Of a stretch of DNA of 64,000 nucleotides, positions 23,545 to 34,162 are shown in pieces (within the stretch, counting starts at the first letter, position 1; each line of letters starts with the position of its first letter). The DNA is from Hypoxylon rubiginosum. Taxonomy: Eukaryota > Ascomycota > Sordariomycetes > Xylariales > Hypoxylaceae. The position numbers and the translations under genes are program-made. The notes under the pieces are model-generated. The model did no database searches. It saw only the letters and a program-made list of their open reading frames with translations, and was not told where the DNA came from. Location: contig CADCXA010000006.1 in NCBI GenBank assembly GCA_902806565.1, positions 806,001-870,000 on the forward strand, read 5' to 3'.

Positions 23545-24367
23545 ATGTCTTTACCACGGTTACAAACACGCCTAGTACGCCATGGCCTGCAACCATATTT
23601 CCATGAGTTCCTTGTTCCTGCTTCCTCTCAATTGAGCCCAAGACGGTTCTTAAGTTCAACGTCTAAGAACAATGCAACGATAACATCAAGCTCGGCCTCT
23701 TCAGCTGATCCGTCACGGTCCCAGCCCAAGCGCAAGCCTCTAACCAAAGAGCAACGTGACTTTCTCTCTTCAGCTGTAAGGCCATTCCTAACAGTTAACT
23801 TTGACTTGTAAATCTAGTGCTAAGACGGCCAAGCTCCGTGTAAACCAAGCAGGCGAGTTAGCTGCCACCTTAATCTATACGGCACAGACGCCTCCGCTTG
23901 TCAATGCGCACCCGCATCTCCGGCCGTTGATGGCCCACATGTACGCCCAAGAAGAAGGCCATCTCGATACGTTCAACTCCCTCATCGCCAAGCACCGCGT
24001 GCGTCCCACGGCCCTCTATCCGGTATGGCAAGTCCTAGCGACCGGTCTGGGCTGGTCGACGGCAGTCATGGGACGCGAAGCCGCCATGGCCTGTACCGAG
24101 GCCGTAGAGACGGAGATCGGCGGGCATTACAACAACCAAATACGGACATTGCTGGAGATGTTCGAGCAGTGGGAAGCGGAGGGATACGAGGTAGGCCCGG
24201 AGCTACAAGATCTTGTGAAGACGCTGCGGAGGATACGAGACGAAGAGCTGGAGCACCTAGATCACGCCGTCGATAACGATGCGAAGAAGGCTGAGCCGCA
24301 CTGGCTGCTAACTGGAGTGATACGGTTAGGGTGCCGGGGCGCCATATGGGTTAGTGAACGAGTATAA
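23545..24367 (+). CDS. COQ7: COQ7, 5-demethoxyubiquinone hydroxylase (mitochondrial diiron enzyme)
   Basis: Two exons (23545-23775 and 23825-24367; 49-base intron) give 257 residues. An Arg-rich N-terminus (MSLPRLQTRLVRHGLQPYF) is a mitochondrial presequence, followed by a Ser-rich linker. The enzyme core starts at about residue 80 with LRVNQAGELAATLIYTAQTP. Likely diiron ligands are E88, E120 and H123 (EEGH), E172 (EAVETEIGGH), and the E218/H221 pair (DEELEHLDH). The enzyme hydroxylates demethoxyubiquinone in the CoQ synthome on the inner membrane. The intron must end at 'gctaag' (23824): using the more canonical 'ctag' five bases upstream puts an in-frame TAA one codon later. Confidence 0.93.
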
Positions 24368-25159
24368 ACTTGCTCTTCAATGGCTGTTTCACATCCTTCT
24401 GCGAAATACTCATAGCTTTGATGCCTGGGTAGATGCTGTTGTACCAGTACCTTGTAATATTTGCATCTCTATGTAGGTGAGTTTGCTAGCAAACTTACGC
24501 CTTAGATGTCCAGGGATATGTGTACAAACCTAACTACACGATTGTAAAAGCACGTAAAAATACACCACTAATTCAAGTAGAAACCATGGGGAGGAAAGAC
24601 GGCTATTGAACTCTCAACTCTCGGCCTGATATAGCGGCCGCCACTACGAAAGTGACCTGTCTCATTAAACGAGGACACTCCAATATGGGGGCTTCTTAAA
24701 TCAGGCAGTTTAAAAGAAAGTAATTGCGCAATTCGGGATGGTTCAAGTTTCTTCTAGAACGCCAGTAAGCGAATTGAGAGTATAGCAACCTTGACATCTG
24801 AATTATTCTTCAATAAAATAAAATACGCCCCTATTTCAATAAGTTAGACACATAGGCAATTAAAGCTCATATGTGTGAGACGAGGATACGAGAAAACTAT
24901 AGGGGATTGACCGGCACGAGTCATCGGCGTGTTGGTAAGACTAGCGATCGGGATTACTGCCTCTCTAAGAAGGCGTCATGCGGCTAGTCTCACGATTACA
25001 CAGAAATGGAATTGAACATTGGCGTTCGTCTATGTATATATTCGCTTCATACCCCACCAGGTCTTGAATAACCTATAGTTCGAACCTGGGTGGTCAAACA
25101 ACTGACAGGTAACTTACTCCTCCTTTCACTATACCAGGGCGACGAAAAGAAGAGACGCA
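24368..25159. other. Intergenic, 792 bases
   Basis: 3' end of COQ7 and promoter of the acetyltransferase gene. Nothing recognised; 'gttcgaacctggg' at about 25078-25090 looks like a T-arm, but no tRNA fold can be built around it. Confidence 0.4.
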
Positions 25160-26017
25160 ATGGCGCTACCCTTCCCAATGCCCGATTCCCTCGCCCCGGC
25201 CTTTACCCTGTCCAGCTGCACGGCCGCAGACACGGATGCGATGACCGAGGTTTACTACGACGGGTTCAAAACGGATTCCCGCAATACCTTCTGGTGGTCC
25301 TCGGACAAAGAGGCCATGTTTAGATGGATGAAGCGTCGCATCCGTCGCAAGATGAGCGACAACACCACGCGGCACTTCAAGGTCACCGACGTGCAGAGCG
25401 GTGAACTGGTGGCTTTCGCCCGATGGGACATCCCCGAGGGCCACGCGGCGGCGTTCGGCGAGTGGATCGGACCCGCCGATGTCTCGCAGACCGTAGCGGC
25501 GGGCGAGAGCGCAAGAGATGGGCAGGGAGAAGGAGATCTCCCCGTCACTAGCGCGCCCGTCGAAGCTATCACGCCCCCTACGACGGACTACCCAGAAGGC
25601 GCCAATCCAGAGCTATGCAAGCACTTCTTCGATGTGCTAGGGGCCATGTCAAAGAAGCAGCACGCGAAGACAATGCTAGGTCAGTAACGTTAGGTGGCGT
25701 ATACATCCATCATCCATCTCGTCTAATAGCTACAGGACAATACTGAACACATATATACAGGTCTATCACTCCTATGCACATCATCGAAATATCAGCGTAG
25801 AGGAGCCGGGAAGGCATTGATGTTGCCAATGCTGGCTATTGCCGATGCTCGAGGAGTAAAGACCTATCTTGAAGCTACACCGACGGGCAAGCCGATTTAC
25901 GAGAAGCTAGGCTTTCGGGAGGTAGATGAGTTAGCCTTCGATCTCCAAGAATTAACGGGTAGCTCGGACGGAATATACAAGATTTCAATTATGGTACGGG
26001 AACCGAAATCAATATGA
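25160..26017 (+). CDS. GNAT-family N-acetyltransferase
   Basis: Two exons (25160-25679 and 25761-26017; 81-base intron) give 258 residues. The N-terminus fits the first GNAT strand and helices (FTLSSCTAADTDAMTEVYYDGF), with a beta strand VAFARWDIPEG that corresponds to motif D/A entry. After the splice, LSLLCTSSKYQRRGAGKALM contains the acetyl-CoA pyrophosphate-binding signature Q/R-x-x-G-x-G/A (QRRGAG), followed by the helix LPMLAIADARG and the strand VKTYLEATPTG plus IYEKLGFREV, the usual GNAT end. About 45 residues rich in Ala, Pro and Gly (about 110-150) are inserted between the core strands and are probably a disordered loop. The acceptor substrate is unknown. Confidence 0.85.
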
Positions 26018-26467
26018 CAGGCGCATGACGATTAGGGGCTAGGATGGAAATATTGTGCTACGCACCTCAAAGAATTTCAGTCTGCAACTTCGTTACTGAA
26101 TTTGAGACCAGATACCTACCACCCACCTGCGAACCCGTCTCGAGAATAACTTATCCTCGATACCTCTTCTATGAAATTACAAATATTAACATAGTACCGT
26201 TGTAGCGAAGAGCTAAACAAGACCGTTCGAAATCGTGACGTAATGAGCCTCCAGTCGACTTTATTCAACCCTATGTTCCATGACGGTTATATATGCCGAG
26301 AAGGCAATTCTTGGTCCCTCTTAATGACGCCTTCATGAATAATTGCAAGTTGTATTTGTTCTTGACCTAGCCTGTATCTATCCTCAATGTACCTTTATAC
26401 TAAAGCCAATTTCCCAAACACTTTATAGATCTTGAAACCAATTATAGAACGACAATAACGACATATC
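26018..26467. other. Intergenic, 450 bases
   Basis: AT-rich spacer between two co-oriented genes; it should hold the promoter of the small repeat protein gene. No clear motif. Confidence 0.4.
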
Positions 26468-26940
26468 ATGTCTTCATCAGGATACCTACCGGGACAGAAC
26501 GACGGCGACGAGTCCGCCAAGGCCCTTGACCGAGGCGCTTCATCGGCAATGCCCAACACCGAGTTCAGCAGCGGCATCCACGAGTCCGCAAACCAGAAGG
26601 CAAGCTACTGACAGGAAAATATCCAACCCAAATCAGGTCCGAAACTGACCGTCTATTTTGAAGGACCCTGCGGGCGCGAAGACATCGGGGACCGCAACCT
26701 CGGCTTTCGACTCGGCCGGCGCTATCGGCAAGCAGTTCACGGTACGTGCTTGAGCGTCAGCGTAGACCTACCTAGGTACTAACGAATGTTATAACGTAGA
26801 CCAAAGGGGCCATAGGCGGCACGGCGCACAAGGTAGGCGGCGTGCTGTCCAAAGACGGGGCGGTCGGGAAGCAGTTCACGGACACGGGGTCCGTCGGCGG
26901 CACCATACAGAACAAGCTGGGCGACCAGAAAAAGAGCTAG
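26468..26940 (+). CDS. Small Gly-rich repeat protein, gene with a GC-AG intron
   Basis: Three exons (26468-26599, 26664-26741, 26800-26940) give 116 residues. The protein is hydrophilic, Gly/Ala/Ser-rich, without a signal peptide or membrane span. The C-terminal 70 residues contain repeated units: GAIGKQFT, GAIGGTAHKVGG, GAVGKQFTDTGSVGGTIQNK, i.e. alternating G-x-[IV]-G-K-Q-F-T and G-x-[IV]-G-G-T. Such short Gly-repeat proteins are common in filamentous fungi but I know of no assigned function; a stress-protectant, disordered role is only a guess. The first intron starts GCAAGC after AAG and ends TTTTGAAG: no GT donor can keep the frame into DPAGAKTSG. The second intron is a normal GTACGT...CGTAG. 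Confidence 0.75.
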
Positions 26941-29491
26941 ACTAGAGATAGCATTGCCATGTGACTTCGTATAATATAAAAATATATATGATATACTTAG
27001 ATTTCAGTAGAGGAAGAAAATCGATCCGTATATTGCATGTTCTGAATGCAGACACCGAAGGGCTATTCCTACGGCGACCACAAATAGCAGAATGCCCTCA
27101 TCATGCATGATCCTCAGCAGTGTCAGCTGGTAGAATTTGCCCTAGGTAGGAGGTAGATAATAGCGATACGAAACTATCAGCGACCAAGCGGCTATTATTG
27201 TTACCTGAAGCCTCATCGCTTTGCTCAACTCTACCTAGGTACTGTAATCATCTAAGATCGTGAACTAGACAGCCAGAATGGATAAATATACGACCGGGTA
27301 CATGCTCACCAAGAGGAACGTCACGTTGAAGATAGAGTCGCAGGACCTAACTTTATGAAGTCATGATCGTCATATGTACCTGTGCCGAGAATAGCACGAG
27401 GCGGAATAGACGCAGAGGCGAAAGCGCCGCACCGTTGCGGGTCCCCTTCAGCTTTGCTGAATCCTAGCAGCCTAGATGAAAAAGCTATCAAAAATCGACG
27501 TCACAGCGTTCCACCCCAATCAAGAGCACGGGAAGAGTACCTGCTAGGATAGATTACAGCGACCACGCGTGACACGAATCGGTATTACATATATTTCTTT
27601 CATCTCTGCGCATATCCAACTCGTATATCTCGCAAGTTTTTTTATGAGGCTTTCTTTAACATACAGCTTTTTGGTGCCGTAATTATTCGCGAGCGGAACG
27701 GGGGGGGGGGCCTATGGGGAGGAAGATCGCGCCAGCAAGGGATAAAAGGCACGAGATGATCTGATGTCAGAATTGACTAGCATTAGACGAACCAAAGGAG
27801 CCAATGACCAACCTGATAGATTGAGCTTTATGATAGCTTCGGCAACTATCTGATGAACACACAGCTGTCGGATCTGGAGTTGCATCGGGGATTTCTGGAT
27901 AGACTGTGTAATGGGTATTGCTAACCGCCGAGGTACATTGTATGAGACCCCAGGTTGATGGCGCGAACCAGAAAGCATGCCATATTCACCATTGGTGGCC
28001 ATCGCTAGTAATGCGAACCATAGCCATTGAAAAGAATTTCGCTTCCATTCGGAAGCTCTGCCTACTGTGAAACATACAGAGCTCAAGGATCGTGGTCTAG
28101 ACTATCTGCTACTAAGTTAAGGTACCAGTCCACTGGATTGAACTAACGGATGCGTTACAATCCGTTACAATCTAGCATGTACTCGGGCACGAAATGGGAA
28201 AGACGCGAAGAGCTACGAGCCGAGTCCTACACCCGAGAGATTTATTATAGCCATCACATATCACTTTATTATTTACAGTCTTTGCAATCTGGCTTCTTTT
28301 GCCAAGATCACCTGAGCGTTGATTCGAAGCCTGCTTTTCTTGAAAGAAAGAAATATTCCTAAAGTAGGCAGAATTGTAGCGTGGTAACAGGGGCAGTCAG
28401 CCGCAAAAAGGGTAATGATATCCCCTGCCAGATTCCTCCATCTCAAAAAAAGCTTCTTTTCCTTTTTATTAATAGAAGTAACCCAACGGTTTGCCGATCT
28501 GATATATATCCTCTGATCTCATGATCCTTCAGGGTCTTATGTGTTCTAATTGGGAGGCAACGAGATTCGGCTCCTAACTATAGATTCCAATACACATACT
28601 GGATACATGCTAGACGAGACGGGGAACCCATCTCGGTGGCAAACGACGTTAGCCTTCCAGCCCTTCATTCGCCGGTACCGTAAATTGGAGTTGACAGTCA
28701 AAGTTGGTGACAAAAGAATTTACCTACTCTCTAACAATTTCTGGCTATATGGTGGTTAGGTGATGTTGGTCACCGACCTAACAGTTAATAGTTAATAGTT
28801 GACAATACCTATGAGCTCAAGCTCAAAGTAGCTGGTCCTATATCCAGGCTATTTTGGTTAAATGCTACCCGTCAGCAAGAGGCTATGTACGACCTGGGTC
28901 CCTGGCATGTGATCTGCAATGTACAGAATGGCATATGTGAGACACACACAACCCAGATGGGTCTCTCGTCCCATCCACGCCGTGTCGCGACCCACGGCAG
29001 GTACTTTGAAAGAATGATCGACCCGGCCTCATCGTAGCCTCACAGCGCAGCAGCGCTTCTTCTTCCTCGGGAGGATCAGAAAATGCTTTAGCACTTCGCG
29101 CTTGCCAGGGGCTGGTTTGGTTCGGAAGAAAGTGGAAGAAGAAGACCCGGCCATTTGCAAACCCGCGAGTGGCTGGATCCCACCCAGCCGATCCTAGAGA
29201 GAGAGAGACATGAAAGTCCTTGCTTTTAAAAAGACGTCAGTCATAGGAATGCGCGCCTCCCTAAGAATGATAAATACCCTACCGTGCGACGCTCCCTTCC
29301 TCACCGGAGTGTGGGGGTACTAAGCAACCGAAGAAACATGCCATTGAGACCTTTACAACGGTAGCACACGGAGAAAAAAAACACGCCTCGGACACTCAGG
29401 AACATAACTGGTACTCTTGTGTACGATATAGAGCTGTGATACTGAGTTGATCCTCACACCGCCGCTATCGTCTCGAACATCTCGACTTCTA
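26941..29491. other. Gene-poor stretch, 2.55 kb
   Basis: No gene could be supported. A minus-strand open frame of 124 codons (27712-28086) has no recognised domain. There is an 11-base G run at 27700-27710 and a short GA repeat at about 29198-29209. The last few hundred bases are the promoter of the secreted esterase gene. Confidence 0.45.
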
Positions 29492-30387
29492 ATGTTGGCC
29501 AACAAGCACCTGTGGTGGTGCATAGTAGCATGCGCGTCACAAGCAGTGAAGGGTGAGCTACTCCACGCCGGTTCATGATTATTAGGACATACTCTCTAAC
29601 AATCCAACCAGGTCTAGCCTTACCGACGCCCGAGGGAGCTTCAAGCGGTGACAGAACCCTCCTATCCAGGGATGACGACGGCAGCAGCATCATCACATCG
29701 CGGGCGCGGGGCTTCGCGGACGGCATGGCGCTGCGGATCATGCCGCTGGGCGCGTCCATCACGTACGGGTACGGGTCGACGGACAAGAACGGATACCGCA
29801 AGGACCTGCGGGACCGTCTCGAGGACCACGGCAACGAGGTCAACATGGTCGGCGACAACCCGGCGGGCGACATGAAGGACAACGAGGCCGAGGGCTGGAA
29901 GAGCTACACGGTATCCATGGTCCACGACAAGGCCACCAAGGCCGTGCCCAAGTTCAAGCCGAACCTGATCCTCGTCAACGTCGGCACCAACGACTGCGTC
30001 GGCGACGACGACCTCCCCGGCGCCGGCAACCGCGTCACCGACCTGCTCAACGACCTGTTCAAGCAGTCCCCCAAGACCACCGTGATCCTCTCCACCCTCC
30101 TCGTCAACCGCGACGCCGCCGTCCAGAAGCGCGTCGTCGACTTCAACCGCCAGCTCCGCGAGGTCGCCAACAAGTTCCAGCTCTACGGCAAGCGCATCGT
30201 CCTCGTCGACATGCAGGGCGAAAACGGCCCCACGACGGAAGACCTCATCGGCGACGGCATCCACCCGGACGACGTCGGCTACGAGAAGATGGCCGACGTC
30301 TGGTTCGACGGCATCCGGGAGGCCGACAGCCGCCACTACCTGCAGGAGGCCGACAAGGTCGACGGGCTCGCTCCCGACGGCGCGTGA
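29492..30387 (+). CDS. Secreted SGNH/GDSL hydrolase, CE3-like carbohydrate esterase
   Basis: Two exons (29492-29552 and 29612-30387; 59-base intron) give 278 residues. Exon 1 codes a signal peptide (MLANKHLWWCIVACASQAVKG), so a start inside the intron at 29575 would lose secretion and is rejected. The SGNH blocks are clear: block I LRIMPLGASITYGYGS with nucleophile Ser69, block III VNVGTNDC with Asn147, and block V DGIHPDDVGY with Asp235 and His238 completing the triad. The GAS in place of GDS in block I is seen in the fungal CE3-like branch. Such enzymes remove acetyl groups from xylan or other glycans outside the cell. The gene is strongly GC-biased at third positions compared with its AT-rich flanks, suggesting high expression or codon selection. 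Confidence 0.88.
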
Positions 30388-30856
30388 AGAAGAAGCAGGT
30401 TTTCTGTGCGTTGTTAGCGGATTTGTCTCGGTACGAGGAGGAAAGCATGATACCTTTTTGCATGTGGGCGGTGTTCGGCGTTTATTGTAGGGGGTGGGGG
30501 CCTTCTTGAATAAGGGGTCAAGACAACTTATTTTTATATCCATTTCCATGATTTGATAGCTATTTCAACGATATATCTCTTAAACATCAGTGTTGACACT
30601 ACCTATCTACCTAACTTCCGGATGTAAGACCCTCTCATTCACACGTGGATTTCAAGGACACTGGCAATATGGGAGTTACCAGACCTAAACAGGCATTCGT
30701 CTAGAGCCTTAGGGTTAGCTAGGTCCCAAGTATAGGACTGGTAAACCACCTGAATTATGGTTCCAATTGATGTGAACACTCCCTCCCAAGTCTCTTCTTA
30801 GGACCGACTGTAGTAATACAAATAATAATTTACAGTTAGCAAGGTAGGTACTAACC
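30388..30856. other. Convergent 3' gap, 469 bases
   Basis: Spacer between the 3' ends of the esterase (+) and PNGase A-like (-) genes. Nothing but AT-rich sequence with 'tacctacc'-type motifs. Confidence 0.4.
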
Positions 30857-33138
30857 TCAGATAATCTGCACCTGTACCAAAGGCCGTCCTTGAATTATTT
30901 TGCCTTCCTTGCCTCTGCTCTCATAAGCTGTTTGCCCGATAGCCTTATCAGAAATATCAGCAAACAAGGTCCATGGGGATTCAATAGAACCGCCAAATTG
31001 CGCTGGTCTGCTGAGGCTGTATGTTTCAACGCCCGCCATTCTCTCGGAATCAGATACGACGGTGCCGTTAACTGCCGTCACGTTCCGGAAGTATAGTTCG
31101 GTCACATCACCCTGAACACCAACAATGCTCTTGTCTTTAGAGCCACCGAAATGGAAGATCTGGTTGGTACTTCCGTAGCCAGAAGTCACACCTCCTGTCC
31201 GAAAGTAAGACGCGGTACCGTTGCGCTGTGTTTTCAAGTGCGAGGTCACATAGGGAGACCTGCTTGTACTGGAGGTATTTTCGAATGCCTCGAGGCCCAT
31301 CGGAAAGACCGAGCTGCCTTCAACCTGAAGTTCTAGTCCTTCTATAGAATGCGCACTTAAAGTCAGATTACCATCTTCTGATGACGAATATGTTTGGTTG
31401 CAATATAACGGATAGGCATAGGTTGCCTTGTAGGAAGCGGTCGGTCCAGTAGCTGCATCTATTCCGTTGATGGTAAAATTGTTGACTTCAGTAACTCCAA
31501 AATTGGATATAAGTGCTTCGTTTGAGTATGATAGGGTCTGGGACCAACTACTTTCACCCGTTTGAATCCTCGAATTGACAGTTGATCTGACAGCAAGGAT
31601 TCTCTCAACAACTGTGTTGAATGCCAAAGTTTCATTGAGACCCTTTGCGTTCTTTGTGACTGAACGCGAAAGTGAAATGGTTGGTCCCACGATATCGACC
31701 ACAGGGTCGGTACCCGTAGTCACTGATCCTTCTTCGTCTAACCATAAGAAGATCTTGCCTGTGACATACCAGCTACTGTTGACAGTATCTGTGAGCGTAG
31801 TACTGTTGCTACCATCGGTATCTAGTCCGGCAATTTTGATTGTGAATGTGTGCTCGGCGCCATCACATAGCACAGGTAGCCAAGGGGTGATATCAATCTG
31901 GTGCTCTCTCAGGTCGAAAGCTTGCAGACCAACGATAGGTCGATGTAAACCAGGGACCACTCCACCGGTGAATATTACGGGGAATGGCCATTGAACACCG
32001 GCCAGCTTGCCGTCGATGAGTAATTGGACTTCGCGAAAGGGAGACAGCCCAAGCAACTGCCCAGCAGTCCGGCGAAAGGTGAGGATATCACTTTGCAGAA
32101 CATTGGCCCACCAGAATTCCTCGGAAGCTTGGCCATTTGCAGAGATAGAGAATACAGCCCGATTGACATTCCGAGGAAGGCCAATCGTGCTTGTCGCATT
32201 ATCCGCCGGTAGCGTGAAGTAGCTAGCTCCATTCGCTTCCCCCTTTCGCGCGGATATAGGAACGATCAAGTCAGCCGGAGGAGCTGTGTCGGTTTCGACA
32301 TCGGCATTGAAAAAGGTGGCGGTCAACGTAGTATTAAACGACCCCGTGTATTTATCGTCTACCAAGTTTCCGAGGTCGAAAACTAACTTCTGAGGAGACT
32401 TCCAAAAGTACAAGTACTCAGTCATGTCCTTCATGAAGGTCCAGCGGATCCCAGGAGGTAGCGTTGGTTCTGCGGTTGACGTACGCCACACCTCGGTGTC
32501 GCCAAAATACATCAGCGCTAGGCGATCGAATTGACGGCCCTGAGAGACAACAGTAAAGTTGATAAACACGCGATTAAAAACACATTCAGGCGGGGTGTAA
32601 TTTCCTACTCATAAGATCAGAATTCATCTCCAATGGTCCTCTAGGGACTTCTAGGATGTCTATTGGACGTACCAACAAAAGGCATGCCGTAACTAAAGCC
32701 AAAAACATGCTCCATCAATAAGACCGAGCAAGGCTCAGACTGGGTACCTTCTGCAGTGGCTTGGGCATCAGTCTTTTGTGTAGATGGGCCATTGGGAGTT
32801 AGCACGGGCTGCGCGACCTGGAAACACTCCAGTGGTGATTCAGCATCTATCGGAGCAGAAATCGTGGCGGGAGAGTCATGAGGCTGATCAAGTTCCGACC
32901 GTACGATTTGGTTTAATCGCGGTGATGATACGAAACATTGGCCGCAGCGGTAATTTGTAAACCAGGCAAAGGAAAGCACAGCAAGAAGAGCTGTCATCAG
33001 CTTGAGTCTTAGGCGACTTTCTCTCGTAATGCTTGGCATCGTTCCATACGGACCCGAGACACGGCGACGGTGAGTGGTTAGGTTTACCGTGGTTTTCTCA
33101 GAGAATGTAGAAGCCATCTTGAGCTTCAAGAATGGCAT
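30857..33138 (-). CDS. PNGase A-like protein (peptide N-glycanase family A), membrane-anchored
   Basis: Two exons (33138-32673 and 32604-30857; 68-base intron) give 737 residues. Residues 1 to about 46 are basic and cytosolic, about 47-61 form a single hydrophobic span (LMTALLAVLSFAWF), then the protein is lumenal or extracellular, i.e. a type II anchor. The fungal/plant PNGase A-type domain follows: PLECFQVAQPVLTPNG, CSVLLMEHVFGFSYGMPFVG, then NYTPPECVFNRVFINFTV and a long beta-rich part with many N-x-S/T sites (e.g. NTTLTATFFN, NESYN-like sequons). The splice joins GMPFV to GNYTPPEC, a conserved segment. Family members cleave the glycosylamine bond of N-glycoproteins; activity of the fungal copies is mostly untested. 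Starts at Met8 or Met34 are possible; all keep the anchor. Confidence 0.85.
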
Positions 33139-33811
33139 AGGGAATTCTAATGGGTATCTATAATATTAATAAGCATGTAAGTTGGCCTATGCTCAAAGTG
33201 AATGCGTAAAGCTATCACGGCAAAGCTCCAGGTAGCTTGCCGGTTAGGTAGCACTAAAGAATGAATAAGTCAACTTCGAGGAACAAACAACACCATAACC
33301 AACTATATTTGGAATGAGACGACAAGACTCGGCAATCCGGCAGAGAAAGGCATTGTCGAGCATTCATCCATCTAGGGAAGCCAGTACGCTGCACTGATGA
33401 GCATTGAAGGTTGAGATGAAGTGTGTAATGTTTGTTGATATCCTGACCTGCCTGACTTGCCCGTAAGACAAAGCAAATTGAAGTGGGGGAAATAGGGAGT
33501 GGGGGTAGGGGGGAATTGAGTTTAAGTGTGGGGATGATTCAGGGGACTTAAGAAAAGCAAGTTTCAAGCTCTAACTCAACTCTAATATGAACACAAGAAA
33601 ACATCACAATACTCGACTTGAGAGATTTACGAATAACTGCATTCTAATTACATAGGTACACGTGTAAATCATCTTCATCATTTATAATTCCATTAACATC
33701 GAAATTCAGCCGTTCGTAATAAAGTTAGGTATAAAGTTCGTTCTACACACCATCTAGGTATAGGGGTATTTCTCTTCGCTTCCAAAAAACCAATCATTAC
33801 ATCCCCCCCTA
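33139..33811. other. Intergenic, 673 bases
   Basis: Promoter of the PNGase A-like gene and 3' end of the next small minus-strand gene. A purine-rich stretch lies at about 33480-33530. No other feature. Confidence 0.4.
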
Positions 33812-34162
33812 TCATTCCAACAGCGGCTTATAGTCGGGAGCACTAGCACACGCCCAGAACCTCGCCGTCGCCTCCCTGGCCATGACCTCCACATCCGGTT
33901 GGTCTTTGTGAAGATGTTGGAAGAAGTTGAACACGGCGAACTCGCTCATGGTCATCGTGTACGACTGGGGGTGCTCGCGTATTTTGGCCCAGATGGCCTG
34001 GTAGGCCGCGTTGATGGTCTGGAAGGTAGATGCGTCGTTGAGCCCGTCCGAGCTCTCTCTCGCCGTCTCCAACGCCTGCGCCACCCGCATTGCTTCTAGA
34101 CTCTGCTGTGTGTGAGGTATGTAGGTGGAGGTGGTGCAGGGTGATGTATCTGATGTCGTCAT
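33812..34162 (-). CDS. Small hypothetical protein, 116 residues
   Basis: A single exon from ATG at 34162 to a stop at 33812. The protein is soluble and helical by composition, with no signal peptide and no span. The middle and end (INAAYQAIWAKIREHPQSYT, MTMSEFAVFNFFQHLHKDQP, REATARFWAC) have hydrophobic residues at helix spacing and look like a folded domain. Codon use is G/C-ending like neighbouring genes, while flanks are AT-rich, which supports coding. I do not recognise the family. Confidence 0.6.
   Translation of the reverse strand: MTTSDTSPCTTSTYIPHTQQSLEAMRVAQALETARESSDGLNDASTFQTINAAYQAIWAKIREHPQSYTMTMSEFAVFNFFQHLHKDQPDVEVMAREATARFWACASAPDYKPLLE

Noticed and set aside
25078..25095. 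Possible tRNA T-arm (gttcgaacctggg)
   Set aside because: No matching acceptor stem, D-arm or anticodon arm can be placed around it on either strand.
27700..27710. G11 run as a G-quadruplex or regulatory element
   Set aside because: A single homopolymer without spaced G tracts; more likely a slippage tract.
27712..28086. Minus-strand frame of 124 codons in the gene-poor stretch
   Set aside because: No recognised motif, codon use like the flanks, no splice partner.
29575..29612. Esterase start at 29575
   Set aside because: It lies inside the intron; the upstream exon at 29492 supplies a proper signal peptide and a GTGAGC...CCAG intron in frame.
29662..30549. Minus-strand open frame of 295 codons opposite the esterase gene
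   Set aside because: A GC-rich antisense shadow; the plus strand has signal peptide, splice sites and the full SGNH triad.
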